DNA of 64,000 bases from Thermocrinis ruber. Lineage in GTDB: Bacteria; Aquificota; Aquificia; Aquificales; Aquificaceae. The notes under the pieces were generated by a model, which worked only from the letters and a program-made list of their open reading frames with translations, did no database searches and was not told the origin of the DNA. A program made the translations under genes and the position numbers. The stretch is taken from contig NZ_CP007028.1 in the NCBI RefSeq assembly GCF_000512735.1, positions 558,001 to 622,000 on the forward strand. Direction: 5' to 3'. Below, piece after piece: positions 17,775-26,447 of the stretch; position 1 is the first letter of the stretch, and every line of letters begins with the position of its first letter.

Positions 17775-18662
17775 TTATCCTCCTTTCTTACCTGTTATGG
17801 AACGCACTATATAAAAGAGAGGTTCAAGTATGTTTCTGTGGAGTAAAACCCTTGCTATTATGGAAAGAAGCAGGACACCCATAGTAAGTATAAACGCCGC
17901 AGCCCAAGCTTGCTGGTGCCAGTAGTGGTAAGGTCCCATCACATAGTTGAACATGGTTACAGTCAGAGATGCCATCGGGTCCCTAAGGTCAAAGGTCAAA
18001 ACGTTGTTGTTGAAGGAAGTAAAGAGCAAGGGTGCAGTTTCTCCTGCAATACGGGCAACGCCAAGGAGCACTCCCGTCAGTATTCCCACCTTTGCCGCCC
18101 TCATGACCACACCCTTTATAACTTGCCATTTGTAAGCTCCCAGAGCGTACGCTGCTTCCCTCATCTCTCTGGGGACCAACTTTAGCATCTCGTCGGTGGT
18201 GATGGCAATAACGGGTAGCATCAAAAGGGCCAAGGCAACCGCACCAGAAAAGCCGTTAAAGTGTCCCACAGGTCTGACCAGCACCGCATAAACCACCGCA
18301 CCCATCAAGATTGAGGGAGTGCTAACCATTATGTCCGTGATCTGTCTGAGGGTCATGAAGAACTTGCTGTTCCTTCCGTATTCCGCAAAGTATATACCAG
18401 CCATTATACCTATGGGGACTCCTATTACAGTTGCAAGGGAGGTGATGATCAAGTGTCCCACAAAGGCGGGTCTTAGACCTCCTCCCTCCTCTCCGGGTGG
18501 TGTAGGGTCCAAATAGATAAGCTCGGGGCTAAGATACCTAAAGCCATTTACAGCGAGACTGCCAAGGATCCAAAAGAGCCAAAAAATTCCATAGGCGGCG
18601 GTAAGGAAGGATACAAAAAGCATAAAATTGCTAAAGAGCTTTCTGCGGGTTTTCCTGCTCAT
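17775..18662 (-). CDS. pstA: Phosphate ABC transporter permease PstA
   Basis: An inner-membrane permease with about six helices and the ABC-permease EAA-like loop (REAAYALGAYKWQVIKGVV). GIMAGIYFAEYGR and the TPSILMGAVVYAVLV stretch are typical of PstA. ATG 18662 overlaps the pstC stop (ATGA); an in-frame GTG at 18671 is less likely. Confidence 0.95.
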   Translation of the reverse strand: MSRKTRRKLFSNFMLFVSFLTAAYGIFWLFWILGSLAVNGFRYLSPELIYLDPTPPGEEGGGLRPAFVGHLIITSLATVIGVPIGIMAGIYFAEYGRNSKFFMTLRQITDIMVSTPSILMGAVVYAVLVRPVGHFNGFSGAVALALLMLPVIAITTDEMLKLVPREMREAAYALGAYKWQVIKGVVMRAAKVGILTGVLLGVARIAGETAPLLFTSFNNNVLTFDLRDPMASLTVTMFNYVMGPYHYWHQQAWAAAFILTMGVLLLSIIARVLLHRNILEPLFYIVRSITGKKGG

Positions 18663-19636
18663 GCCTTCCACCTCTTTTCAAGTCTTAGCACCATGAACTT
18701 GGCAATACCGAGCATGGCAAAGGAGACCAAGTAGAGCAAGAGCCCCGCATAGTAGAGGGCGGAAAGATACACATCCGTGTCTGCTTCGGTGAATTGGTTT
18801 GCCAGGGCAACGGTTATGGTGGTGAAGGGCTCCAACAGGGACTTGGGGATCTGTGGGCGATTTCCTGCCAAAAAGGTTACCGCCATGGTCTCTCCCAGAG
18901 CCCTTCCTGCGGAAAGAATCAAACCTCCAGCTATGCCCGATGCGGTGTAGGGGATTACCACCTGCCTTATAACCTCCCACTTGGTAGCCCCAAGCCCGTA
19001 GGCAGACTCCTTCATTATGGGAGGGACCATGTTAAAGGCATCCCTCACAACCGCAGCCATAAAGGGTATGATCATTATGGAGAGCACAAGGCTGGTGGTC
19101 AATACGTCAACACCGGTAGGCGCACCCTGAAAGAGCTTTCCTATGAGGGGCACATCTCCCAGCTTGTCTTGGAGCCAAGGCTCCACTTTGGTTGCCATTA
19201 TGGGGGTAAGGATAAAAAAGCCCCAAAGTCCGTATATGATGCTTGGAATGGCTGCCAAGAGTTCCACCGCAGTGGAGACTATGGGTTTAAACCAATTGGG
19301 TGCCAGCTCGGTGATAAAGATGGCTATGCCTATGGCAACGGGTGCGGCGATGAGCATGGAGAGAAGAGTGCTAACCACCGTACCAAAGATCATGGTGGCA
19401 GCGCCAAAGTCCTCTTGCACAGGATCCCAGTTGGTGTGGGTCAAAAAGTGTATAAAGCCAAACTCTTTTATGGCGAGCCTTGCTTCGTAGAGGAGGATAA
19501 GTCCCGCAAGTATTGGAAAGAGGAGCCCCGCGAAGAGGGCCCAAAAACCGAGGCTAAGCTTTAAAAACCTCTCTAAGAACTCTCCGCGGGTTTTGATTTC
19601 CCTTAGGCTCTTCTGTACTTCTGCCACGTTCTCCAT
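18659..19636 (-). CDS. pstC: Phosphate ABC transporter permease PstC
   Basis: The partner permease of the phosphate importer. It has multiple membrane helices, ELLAAIPSIIYGLWGFFILTP and the EAA loop KESAYGLGATKWEVIRQVV. An N-terminal cytoplasmic extension of about 25 residues precedes the first helix. It follows pstS by 13 bp and overlaps pstA by 4 bp. Confidence 0.96.
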   Translation of the reverse strand: MENVAEVQKSLREIKTRGEFLERFLKLSLGFWALFAGLLFPILAGLILLYEARLAIKEFGFIHFLTHTNWDPVQEDFGAATMIFGTVVSTLLSMLIAAPVAIGIAIFITELAPNWFKPIVSTAVELLAAIPSIIYGLWGFFILTPIMATKVEPWLQDKLGDVPLIGKLFQGAPTGVDVLTTSLVLSIMIIPFMAAVVRDAFNMVPPIMKESAYGLGATKWEVIRQVVIPYTASGIAGGLILSAGRALGETMAVTFLAGNRPQIPKSLLEPFTTITVALANQFTEADTDVYLSALYYAGLLLYLVSFAMLGIAKFMVLRLEKRWKA

Positions 19637-19649
19637 GATTATACCACCC

Positions 19650-20645
19650 TTATGGTGCTACGCCATGATCCTTCCAGTATTCCATGACGAGCCTTTTGAC
19701 GTTTTCGGGCATGGGTATGTAATCAAGTTCTTGGGCATACCTGTCTCCCTTTTCAAAAACCCACTTGAAGAAGGTGGTAGCCCTCTTAGCCCTCTCGGGT
19801 TGGTCTTTGGGAATCAGTACGAAGACTGCGCCCGTTATTGGGTAGGCATCTCTACCGGGTTGGTCTGTGAGGACTTCGTAGAAGTGCTTGGACTTATCCC
19901 ACCTGGCGTTCCTTGCAGCCTCTTGCATGGTTCTTACGGTTGGCTCCACAAAATTTCCTTCCCTGTTTTTGATCCTTGCAGCGGGTAGGTTATTCTGCTT
20001 GGCGTAGATGTATTCCACATATCCTATACCGCCCTGGGATCTCCTCACGTAGTTTGTTACGCCTTCATTTCCTTTTGCACCAACGCCCGTAGGCCACTTG
20101 ACGGAAGTTCCAAATCCCACCTTTTCCTTCCACTCGGGGCATACTTTAGAGAGCCAGTTGGTGAAGATCCAGGTGGTTCCAGAGCCGTCGGACCTGTGCA
20201 CTACCACTATGGGTCTGTCGGGGAGCTTTACGTTGGGGTTGAGCTGTTGCAGGTATGGGTCGTTCCACCTTGTGATCTTGCCCATGTAGATGTCGCAGAC
20301 CGCCTTTTGGTCCATGTTTAGCACAGTTCTCCCCAACTCTGGCACGTTGTAGGTAACCACAACTGCGCCTATAACTACGGGGAATTGGAGGAGCTTATGC
20401 CTTTCCAACTCCTCGGGTGTTAGGGGTGCGTCAGAGGCTCCAAAATCCACCGTCCTGTTGATGGCCTGCCTGATACCACCACCGGAGCCTATGGACTGGT
20501 AGTTTACCTTGTGTCCCGTCTCCTTGTTGTACTCAAAGGCCCACTTGCCCATGATCGGAAAGACAAACGTGGACCCGGCACCGGTGATTTCAAGGGCTAA
20601 AACCGTTCCGCTGAAAATTGCAGTGGCTAAAAGTACTTTCTTCAT
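19650..20645 (-). CDS. pstS: Periplasmic phosphate-binding protein
   Basis: Binds phosphate in the periplasm and delivers it to PstCA. It has a signal peptide (about 1-17, MKKVLLATAIFSGTVLA), the N-terminal ITGAGSTFVFP and YQSIGSGGGIRQ (phosphate-binding loops), and HRSDGSGTTWIFTNWL. A Shine-Dalgarno (AAGGAGGTG) precedes the ATG. It follows a small periplasmic protein gene by 12 bp in the same operon. Confidence 0.97.
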   Translation of the reverse strand: MKKVLLATAIFSGTVLALEITGAGSTFVFPIMGKWAFEYNKETGHKVNYQSIGSGGGIRQAINRTVDFGASDAPLTPEELERHKLLQFPVVIGAVVVTYNVPELGRTVLNMDQKAVCDIYMGKITRWNDPYLQQLNPNVKLPDRPIVVVHRSDGSGTTWIFTNWLSKVCPEWKEKVGFGTSVKWPTGVGAKGNEGVTNYVRRSQGGIGYVEYIYAKQNNLPAARIKNREGNFVEPTVRTMQEAARNARWDKSKHFYEVLTDQPGRDAYPITGAVFVLIPKDQPERAKRATTFFKWVFEKGDRYAQELDYIPMPENVKRLVMEYWKDHGVAP

Positions 20646-20657
20646 GGCTTCACCTCC

Positions 20658-20900
20658 TTACTGGGATTTTTGTTCCATAGCTTTTCTCATCTGTTCAATA
20701 GCCTTGTTTATCATGGACTCAATTTCTCTGTTTCTTTCGGCCATGTTCCTTTTGAGCTCCTTGGCATACTCTTGGGCTTCCTCGGGTGTTATCAAGCCCT
20801 TGTCCATGAGTATGTAGAGGATCGTGTCAAGGGCAGGATGGTTTGTGCCCGCAAAGGCAAAGGTGGAAAGGGCTAAAACTCCCAACGCAAGCTTTCTCAT
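20658..20900 (-). CDS. Small predicted periplasmic protein at the head of the pst operon
   Basis: An 80-aa protein not recognised as a known family. It has a signal peptide (MRKLALGVLALSTFAFA), a short segment ending TPEEAQEY, and a long charged helix to the C-terminus (KELKRNMAERNREIESMINK onwards) that may form a coiled coil. ATG 20900 is chosen because AGGAGG lies 8 nt upstream; an in-frame GTG at 20909 sits against that site. Position as first gene after the PHO-box-like operator implies phosphate-starvation expression with pstSCAB. Confidence 0.72.
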   Translation of the reverse strand: MRKLALGVLALSTFAFAGTNHPALDTILYILMDKGLITPEEAQEYAKELKRNMAERNREIESMINKAIEQMRKAMEQKSQ

Positions 20901-20926
20901 ATCAAACACCTCCTAACTGTTTTGTT

Positions 20927-20965
20927 AGTTAAGATTTTAGAGAAGAATTGTTAAGATTTTGTTAA
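20927..20965 (-). promoter_or_regulatory. PHO-box-like operator (four 6-mers, 11-bp period)
   Basis: On the minus strand TTAACA-N5-TTAACA-N5-TCTCTA-N5-TTAACT, each start 11 bp apart and each spacer exactly 5 bp. The third unit is degenerate. Direct repeats with one helical turn are the hallmark of PhoB/PhoP sites, and the site lies 27 bp upstream of the first gene of the pst operon. Confidence 0.65.
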
Positions 20966-22191
20966 GAAGCACTCCTGAATATATCCACCGGGTTTAGCCT
21001 GCTTGCCCTGTAGGAAGGATAAAGGCTGGCAAGCACCGCAAAGAGGACAGAAAAGATTCCGCCGTAGATGTAAAGGCTAAAGCTTCTATAAAGCACAAAG
21101 CCCGGAGTCCTTATGAGCCCCTCCACGTCTAACTTTACGGATTCCAAATACTCTTGCAAGCCATAACCGATTATGGAGCCAAGCACCGCACCCACTAAGC
21201 CCACAAAAACCCCCTGCACCAAAAAGATCAAAAGTATGTCTCTCCTTGAATAGCCCATAGCCATCAAAATGGCAATATCCCTTTTCTTTTCCAGCACGGT
21301 CATCATTATTATGTTGAAGATCCCAAAGGCAGAAACTAGCAGTATTGCAAAGACAATGAGGTAAGTTATTATGTTTTGAATTTTAAAGATGCTCAAAAAG
21401 TTCCTGTATGCCCTCTGCCAACTTTCAACCTCGTAGTTGAGCCCTGCACCAAAAACTTTGGCTAACCTTTCTGCCCTTTCTGGGTCCTTTAGCTTTATGA
21501 CGATCTCGTTTACCTGCCCCTCTTTGCCCAAGATGGATTGCAGGGTGTTTATGTGCATATACACCCTCGTGTCGTCCAAGTTGGTGATGCCGGAGTCAAA
21601 TATGTCTATGACCCGAAAGGTGGAGGAGGTGCCGTTGGGTGTGGTGATCACCACCTTTCCGCCCAGCTCTTTTATACCCAAGCTTTTGGCAACTAACACT
21701 CCGAGGATAACTCCATCCCTCCTGTTTTCCAAGCTTTTAAGGTTTTTATACACCAAGAACCTCTCTATTATGGATGCCTTGGGCTCCCTTGTTGGGTCTA
21801 TGCCGAGCAAATTGACGGGCTTTTCTTTGGTGCCGTACTGAACTATGCCCCTGCTCACCAGCCTCGGTGCAGAACCTACCACTTCAGGATGCCTGTCTAA
21901 GCTCTGCATCAGGTCCCTCCAGCCCAGAATTTTTTCCTCCTCCTTTGGCTTTGCCCCAAGGACCACAGAAAAATCCTGCCTTAGACGGTCCTCCGCACTC
22001 TCCTTGGGTTTTATCCTTATGTGAGGCTCCAAGTCTATGACCTGTTGGATAAAGTAAGACTGAAAACCCAGCATCAGAGAACTCATCACCACAAAGGCAG
22101 AAACTCCTATGCTAACACCCAAAAAGGATATGACTGTCTGACGCTTTCTCTCCAAAAGGAGCTTTAGTGCCAAAAAGAGTACATGGTTCAT
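20962..22191 (-). CDS. ABC transporter permease, MacB/LolC-FtsX type
   Basis: A 409-aa permease with one N-terminal membrane helix (about 18-40), a periplasmic MacB-like domain (about 50-265) and three C-terminal helices (about 275-300, 322-352, 370-395), as in LolC/LolE/MacB. It overlaps the HlyD-type adaptor gene by 4 bp, which suggests an export pump rather than a Lol system. No ATP-binding subunit is encoded beside it. Confidence 0.85.
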   Translation of the reverse strand: MNHVLFLALKLLLERKRQTVISFLGVSIGVSAFVVMSSLMLGFQSYFIQQVIDLEPHIRIKPKESAEDRLRQDFSVVLGAKPKEEEKILGWRDLMQSLDRHPEVVGSAPRLVSRGIVQYGTKEKPVNLLGIDPTREPKASIIERFLVYKNLKSLENRRDGVILGVLVAKSLGIKELGGKVVITTPNGTSSTFRVIDIFDSGITNLDDTRVYMHINTLQSILGKEGQVNEIVIKLKDPERAERLAKVFGAGLNYEVESWQRAYRNFLSIFKIQNIITYLIVFAILLVSAFGIFNIIMMTVLEKKRDIAILMAMGYSRRDILLIFLVQGVFVGLVGAVLGSIIGYGLQEYLESVKLDVEGLIRTPGFVLYRSFSLYIYGGIFSVLFAVLASLYPSYRASRLNPVDIFRSAS

Positions 22192-23294
22192 CGCAAAATT
22201 ACTCTATCACCCTCCTTGAGCCCCTCCAAGACCTCCACATACCCCTCGTACTCTCCACCCAACTTAACGGGCACCTCCACCGAACGAACCCTTTCATATC
22301 TCAGCACCTTTCCGTCTTTGACCGCTTCCTTTGGTACCAGTAGGGCGGACCTCTCTTCCACCAAGACCTTACCCTCCACTGTGGCAAAGGCGGGCGTGTT
22401 GGGTGGAAGGTTTGCCCGGACTTTCACCTTTAAGGTTTTCCTTGTCCTGTCCAACTGTCCCTCTTTGGAGTAAATGGTGCCCTCAAAGGTCTGCCCTGGG
22501 AAGGCATCAATGGAGAGAAAGACCCTTTGTCCCTCCTTTATCAGCCCCACATACTCCTCGTCTATTTCCAAGACCACTTCCAACCTGTTTGGGTCTCCCA
22601 CACCAAAGAGAACATTCTCTTGGGAAAGGTGGTTTATGTAGCTTCCCTCCTTTACAAACTTAGACAGGACCACCCCGTTAATTGGACTTTTTATGAAATA
22701 CTTTTCCCTCTGGGCGTTCAGCCTTTCTATCTGTGCCCGTAAGCTTTTGCTCTCCGCCTGTAAACTCCTTATAGCATCCCTGTATTGGCTTAGGTTTGCT
22801 TCGTACTCCCTGCGGTGGATTTCGTAGGTGGTTTTGAACTTTTCAAGCTGTTCCTTTGGAATTAGCCCCCTCTCAGCCAAATCCCTTCTTCTTTCATACT
22901 CCCTCTCCGCCTGCCTGAGTTGTAGCTCGGACGCTTCCACCTTCTCCTTCAAGAACCTAAGGTAAGGAGAGTCTTCTCTCAGCCGTTCTTCCACCAAGCT
23001 GAGCCTTGCCTGAAGGTCCTTTATGGAGCTTTCCAACTCTTGGGCGGAGATCTTTGCGAGCACCTGACCCTTCTTAACCTTGTCCCCCTCTTTTACATAA
23101 ACCGCCTCTACTATTCCAGAGACCTCTGACTTTACCAGCACAAAGTCCTCGGGCTCCACATATCCGGACGCATACACGAACTTTTTAACTTCTTTTATTT
23201 GGGCAACCGCAGTTTTTGGCTCACGATGTAGATAGGACCATGTCAGAAAGACTAAAGGTAAAGCCAACAGTGGGATAAGAAACCATTTTTTCAT
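22188..23294 (-). CDS. HlyD/MacA-type periplasmic adaptor (efflux membrane fusion protein)
   Basis: One N-terminal membrane anchor (about 4-22), a biotinyl-lipoyl half (YVEPEDFVLVKSEVSGIVEA), a long coiled-coil hairpin (about 85-205), the second lipoyl half (YFIKSPINGVVLSKFVKEGS) and beta-barrel domains follow in the order of the RND/ABC adaptor family. It overlaps fabI upstream and the ABC permease downstream by 4 bp each. The substrate is unknown. Confidence 0.88.
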   Translation of the reverse strand: MKKWFLIPLLALPLVFLTWSYLHREPKTAVAQIKEVKKFVYASGYVEPEDFVLVKSEVSGIVEAVYVKEGDKVKKGQVLAKISAQELESSIKDLQARLSLVEERLREDSPYLRFLKEKVEASELQLRQAEREYERRRDLAERGLIPKEQLEKFKTTYEIHRREYEANLSQYRDAIRSLQAESKSLRAQIERLNAQREKYFIKSPINGVVLSKFVKEGSYINHLSQENVLFGVGDPNRLEVVLEIDEEYVGLIKEGQRVFLSIDAFPGQTFEGTIYSKEGQLDRTRKTLKVKVRANLPPNTPAFATVEGKVLVEERSALLVPKEAVKDGKVLRYERVRSVEVPVKLGGEYEGYVEVLEGLKEGDRVILR

Positions 23295-24109
23295 TCACTT
23301 TTGCCAAAAACTTCCTTTTTGATCTCTTCCTCTCTACCAAAGACACCCATAATGTGATAGCCATTATCCACATGAATAACTTCTCCCGTTATAGCCCTTG
23401 CCCAATCACTGCACAGAAAAACTGCAGTATCTCCCACATCCTCTATGGTTATTGCCCTGCCAAAGGGATTAACCTTTGTGGTGTGTTCCATCAAAAGGTG
23501 AAAGCCGGTAATACTGTAAGCAGCGAGGGTCTTTACTGGTCCTGCGGATATGGCGTTTATTCTGTGTCCATATTTGGCAATATCGTAAGCCAAGTATCGT
23601 ACTGTGCACTCTAAAGCCGCCTTTGCTATACCCATAACATTGTAGTGTGGCACCACCTTCTCCGCCCCATAATAGGACAGAGTTATGATACTTCCGTTTC
23701 TTCCTTCCATCAAGGGCAAAAGTTCCCGTGTAATGGCTATTAATGAGTAAACAGATATGTCCATTGCAATTTTAAAGCCCTCCCTGGAGGTGTCTATTAC
23801 TCCACCCTTGAACTCCTCCTTTGGTGCGTACGCTATGGAGTGGACTATTATGTCAAGGCTTCCCCAGTTTTTTTCAAGCCACTCCCTTAACGCCTTGATA
23901 TGCTCGTCTTTGGACACATCGCACTCAAAGGTCAAGTTTGAACCAAACTCACTGGCAACCTCCTCCACCCTCTTTTTGAGCTTTTCGTTGGCATAGGTAA
24001 AGGCAAGCTCCGCACCTTCCCTGTGAAAGGCTTTAGCTATGCCGTAGGCTATGCTCCTTTCGTTGGCAACGCCCATAATAAGTGCCCTTTTGCCCTCCAA
24101 AAGACCCAT
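23291..24109 (-). CDS. fabI: Enoyl-[acyl-carrier-protein] reductase (NADH)
   Basis: Performs the last step of each fatty-acid elongation cycle. It is a short-chain dehydrogenase variant with the FabI nucleotide site GVANERSIAYGIA (about 13-25), HSIAYAPKEEF, and the active-site Tyr-x6-Lys pair in YNVMGIAK (about residues 155-162). SAGPVKTLAAYSI is also typical. Length is 272 aa. It abuts the aldolase gene upstream. Confidence 0.96.
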   Translation of the reverse strand: MGLLEGKRALIMGVANERSIAYGIAKAFHREGAELAFTYANEKLKKRVEEVASEFGSNLTFECDVSKDEHIKALREWLEKNWGSLDIIVHSIAYAPKEEFKGGVIDTSREGFKIAMDISVYSLIAITRELLPLMEGRNGSIITLSYYGAEKVVPHYNVMGIAKAALECTVRYLAYDIAKYGHRINAISAGPVKTLAAYSITGFHLLMEHTTKVNPFGRAITIEDVGDTAVFLCSDWARAITGEVIHVDNGYHIMGVFGREEEIKKEVFGKSE

Positions 24110-24907
24110 TCATTTACCTCCTTCCAACAGGCTAAGAGCCTCCTCCACGGAGGCGTTCTCATGAACTAGCTTATACAAAGCTTTTACCATTTGGACCCTG
24201 TTCTTGGCTTGAAAGACGTTCCTACCCACCGATAGCCCCTTGGCACCCGCCTGCAGGGCACCGTAGACCATTTCAAGGACCTCCCTTTCCGTCTTCATCT
24301 TGGGACCACCCGCAATAACCACCGGTACTGGGCAACCCTCCACCGCAGGGGCAAAGGTTTCTGGAGAACCCGTATAGGGAACTTTTACTATGTCTGCCCC
24401 AAGCTCCGCCCCCAGCCTTGCACAGTGGGCAACTACCTTTGGGTCATACTGGTTCATATCCTTTCCCCTGCCGTAAACCATTGCCAAGAGGGGCATACCC
24501 CACTCTTCACAAGCTTTGGAGACTATGCCAAAGTCCCTGAGCATCTCCCTCTCTAAGTCCGCCCCAATGTTTATGTGGATGGAAACTCCGTCCGCTCCAA
24601 GTTTTATGGCTTCCTCCACAGTGCACACCAAGGTCTTGTCATTTCTTGTGGGAGCCCAGTCGGTGGAGGCGGAAAGATGCACTATGAGTCCTATGTCTCT
24701 GCCTCGCCCCCTGTGTCCTGCCTTTACCATGCCCTTGTGGAGGACCACCGCATCTGCACCACCTTCCGCTACATCCTCCACAGCCTTTTTAATATCCACT
24801 ATACCCTCTATGGGACCAGAGCTCACCCCATGGTCCATGGGCACTATTATTGTTCTACCTGTCTCCCTGTTTATGATCCTCTCAAGCCTCACCAACTTAC
24901 CGATCAT
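24110..24907 (-). CDS. DhnA-type class I aldolase, close to archaeal ADH synthase
   Basis: A TIM-barrel Schiff-base aldolase. The sequence closely follows Methanocaldococcus MJ0400 as I recall it: [61 protein letters not shown] (Schiff-base Lys) and [12 protein letters not shown]0400 makes 2-amino-3,7-dideoxy-D-threo-hept-6-ulosonate, the start of the alternative shikimate route. Family members can also be fructose-bisphosphate aldolases, so substrate is open. It lies in the same long operon as aroD. Confidence 0.82.
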   Translation of the reverse strand: MIGKLVRLERIINRETGRTIIVPMDHGVSSGPIEGIVDIKKAVEDVAEGGADAVVLHKGMVKAGHRGRGRDIGLIVHLSASTDWAPTRNDKTLVCTVEEAIKLGADGVSIHINIGADLEREMLRDFGIVSKACEEWGMPLLAMVYGRGKDMNQYDPKVVAHCARLGAELGADIVKVPYTGSPETFAPAVEGCPVPVVIAGGPKMKTEREVLEMVYGALQAGAKGLSVGRNVFQAKNRVQMVKALYKLVHENASVEEALSLLEGGK

Positions 24908-24909
24908 CC

Positions 24910-25611
24910 TCAGCCTCCTTTAAACCTAAAGGTTATAATGCCTGTTTGTATTATATTACCTTCTATTGGTTCAAACCTTATACTCCTTAAAAATTGCACT
25001 AAAGCACTGTCTATCTCCGGCACGCCACTCCTTTTTAGGACCTCAACCTTAGCAACTCTACCCGAAGGCTCCACCCAGAGCTTAGCCTGAAAGGTGGAGG
25101 GTAGTTCAGTAGCCCTAAGCTGTGGAAAGGGAGGGATGTACAAGATCTTTCTCGTAGCACCTTTTGCCAGATCCACCCCACTTCCTGAGACCACTCCGCT
25201 GAGCTCACCAAAGCTCTCGCTAACAGTAGGTCTGCCCTGAGTAGCTTCCGCTTTTTGGCTTTTGACCTTCCTTTCTATCTCCGACAGAATGGACTCCTCG
25301 GCGGTTTCTTTTGAGGCTACTGGCACATCCCCACTCTCGGTTTCCACTGGAGGAAGGGAAGGAGCGGGCATACCTCCCTTAGCCTTTTCAAGCTTCTCTT
25401 TAATTCCTCCCGCTCTTAGCGTTCTCTTCTCAAAGATTACCTTCTCCTCCCTGGGCATTTCTTCCAAAAGCAAAGTAATGGGTTTATTCACCTCGTGGCT
25501 AAGCCTCGTAATCAAAAGGTAGGTGGAAAGCAGTGTAAAAAGGATAAGGTTTATAACGAGCGCAGTTAAAAAGTAAAGACCCTTTTCTAATAGGCTCTCT
25601 TCCTTTGTCAT
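24910..25611 (-). CDS. TonB-like energy transducer
   Basis: A 233-aa protein with a single N-terminal membrane helix (about 12-34), a variable periplasmic linker, and a C-terminal TonB domain (about 150-233: [20 protein letters not shown], then [20 protein letters not shown]). It probably passes proton-motive-force energy to outer-membrane receptors such as that at 9806-11785. No exbB/exbD is in the window. It lies between lpxC and the aldolase gene. Confidence 0.82.
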   Translation of the reverse strand: MTKEESLLEKGLYFLTALVINLILFTLLSTYLLITRLSHEVNKPITLLLEEMPREEKVIFEKRTLRAGGIKEKLEKAKGGMPAPSLPPVETESGDVPVASKETAEESILSEIERKVKSQKAEATQGRPTVSESFGELSGVVSGSGVDLAKGATRKILYIPPFPQLRATELPSTFQAKLWVEPSGRVAKVEVLKRSGVPEIDSALVQFLRSIRFEPIEGNIIQTGIITFRFKGG

Positions 25612-25626
25612 GGATGGAAGGGAATA

Positions 25627-26424
25627 TTATAACTCAGACAGGGCTTTCACCAGTTGATAGTTAAGACTGTGCCCTCCGTAATGGGATACAACCTTGCCCT
25701 TTAGCCTTTTGCCCAAAAGGGAAAGGTCTCCTATTAGGTCCAAAAGCTTATGCCTTATGGGTTCATCCTTGCATCTTAGACCCTCTCGGTTGTAGGGCTT
25801 GCCCTCTTTGGTCAGCACCACTGCGTTTTTCAGACTGCCTCCCTTTGCCAAGCCCATGTTCCTGAGGGCTTCCACTTGATAATCGTAGCAGAAGGTTCTG
25901 GCAAAGACTACGTCTTTGGCGTTTCCCTTGAACTTAACCCGATGGTCCTTGAGGGAACCCTCCACGCTCCCAACGTACTCCACCGAAAAGTCTTTGCTCG
26001 GTAGGGCATCAATCCTTGCGGTGCAGTTTTTAACACTTATGGGCTTTTCTATCTTTAAAAACTCCTTATCTTGGTCAATCTCATAGACCAGGTCCTTCAG
26101 AGACTTGTAAAAGTAATAACCACTGCCATCCATAGCGGGCACTTCAAAACCTTCTAAGAACTCTATCACCACGCTGTCTATACCAAGGATGTAAAGGACC
26201 GCCAGAAGATGCTCCACCGTTTTTACTACCACGCCGTTTTTTCCCAGGTCGGTGGAGTGGTTTGTGTTCACCACATACTGGTAATGGGCAGGAATTATCT
26301 CACTCTTTATCAGAAACCTAACAGAGCCACCGTCATCTGGGTGTAAAACGATCCTTGAAAACTCACCCGAATGAAGTCCCACACCCTCAAAGCTAACCTC
26401 TTGCTTTATGGTAGCCTTCTTCAT
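25627..26424 (-). CDS. lpxC: UDP-3-O-acyl-N-acetylglucosamine deacetylase
   Basis: A zinc enzyme of lipid A synthesis (first committed step). The motifs VEHLLAVLYILGID (zinc-ligand His), HKLLDLIGDLSLLG (His and Asp ligands) and GGHSLN (catalytic His) are in order. At 265 aa it is slightly short but complete. It confirms, with lpxB, a lipid A-bearing outer membrane. It follows hemD by 23 bp. Confidence 0.96.
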   Translation of the reverse strand: MKKATIKQEVSFEGVGLHSGEFSRIVLHPDDGGSVRFLIKSEIIPAHYQYVVNTNHSTDLGKNGVVVKTVEHLLAVLYILGIDSVVIEFLEGFEVPAMDGSGYYFYKSLKDLVYEIDQDKEFLKIEKPISVKNCTARIDALPSKDFSVEYVGSVEGSLKDHRVKFKGNAKDVVFARTFCYDYQVEALRNMGLAKGGSLKNAVVLTKEGKPYNREGLRCKDEPIRHKLLDLIGDLSLLGKRLKGKVVSHYGGHSLNYQLVKALSEL

Positions 26425-26447
26425 CTCCTTATTTTTATATGCAAAAA

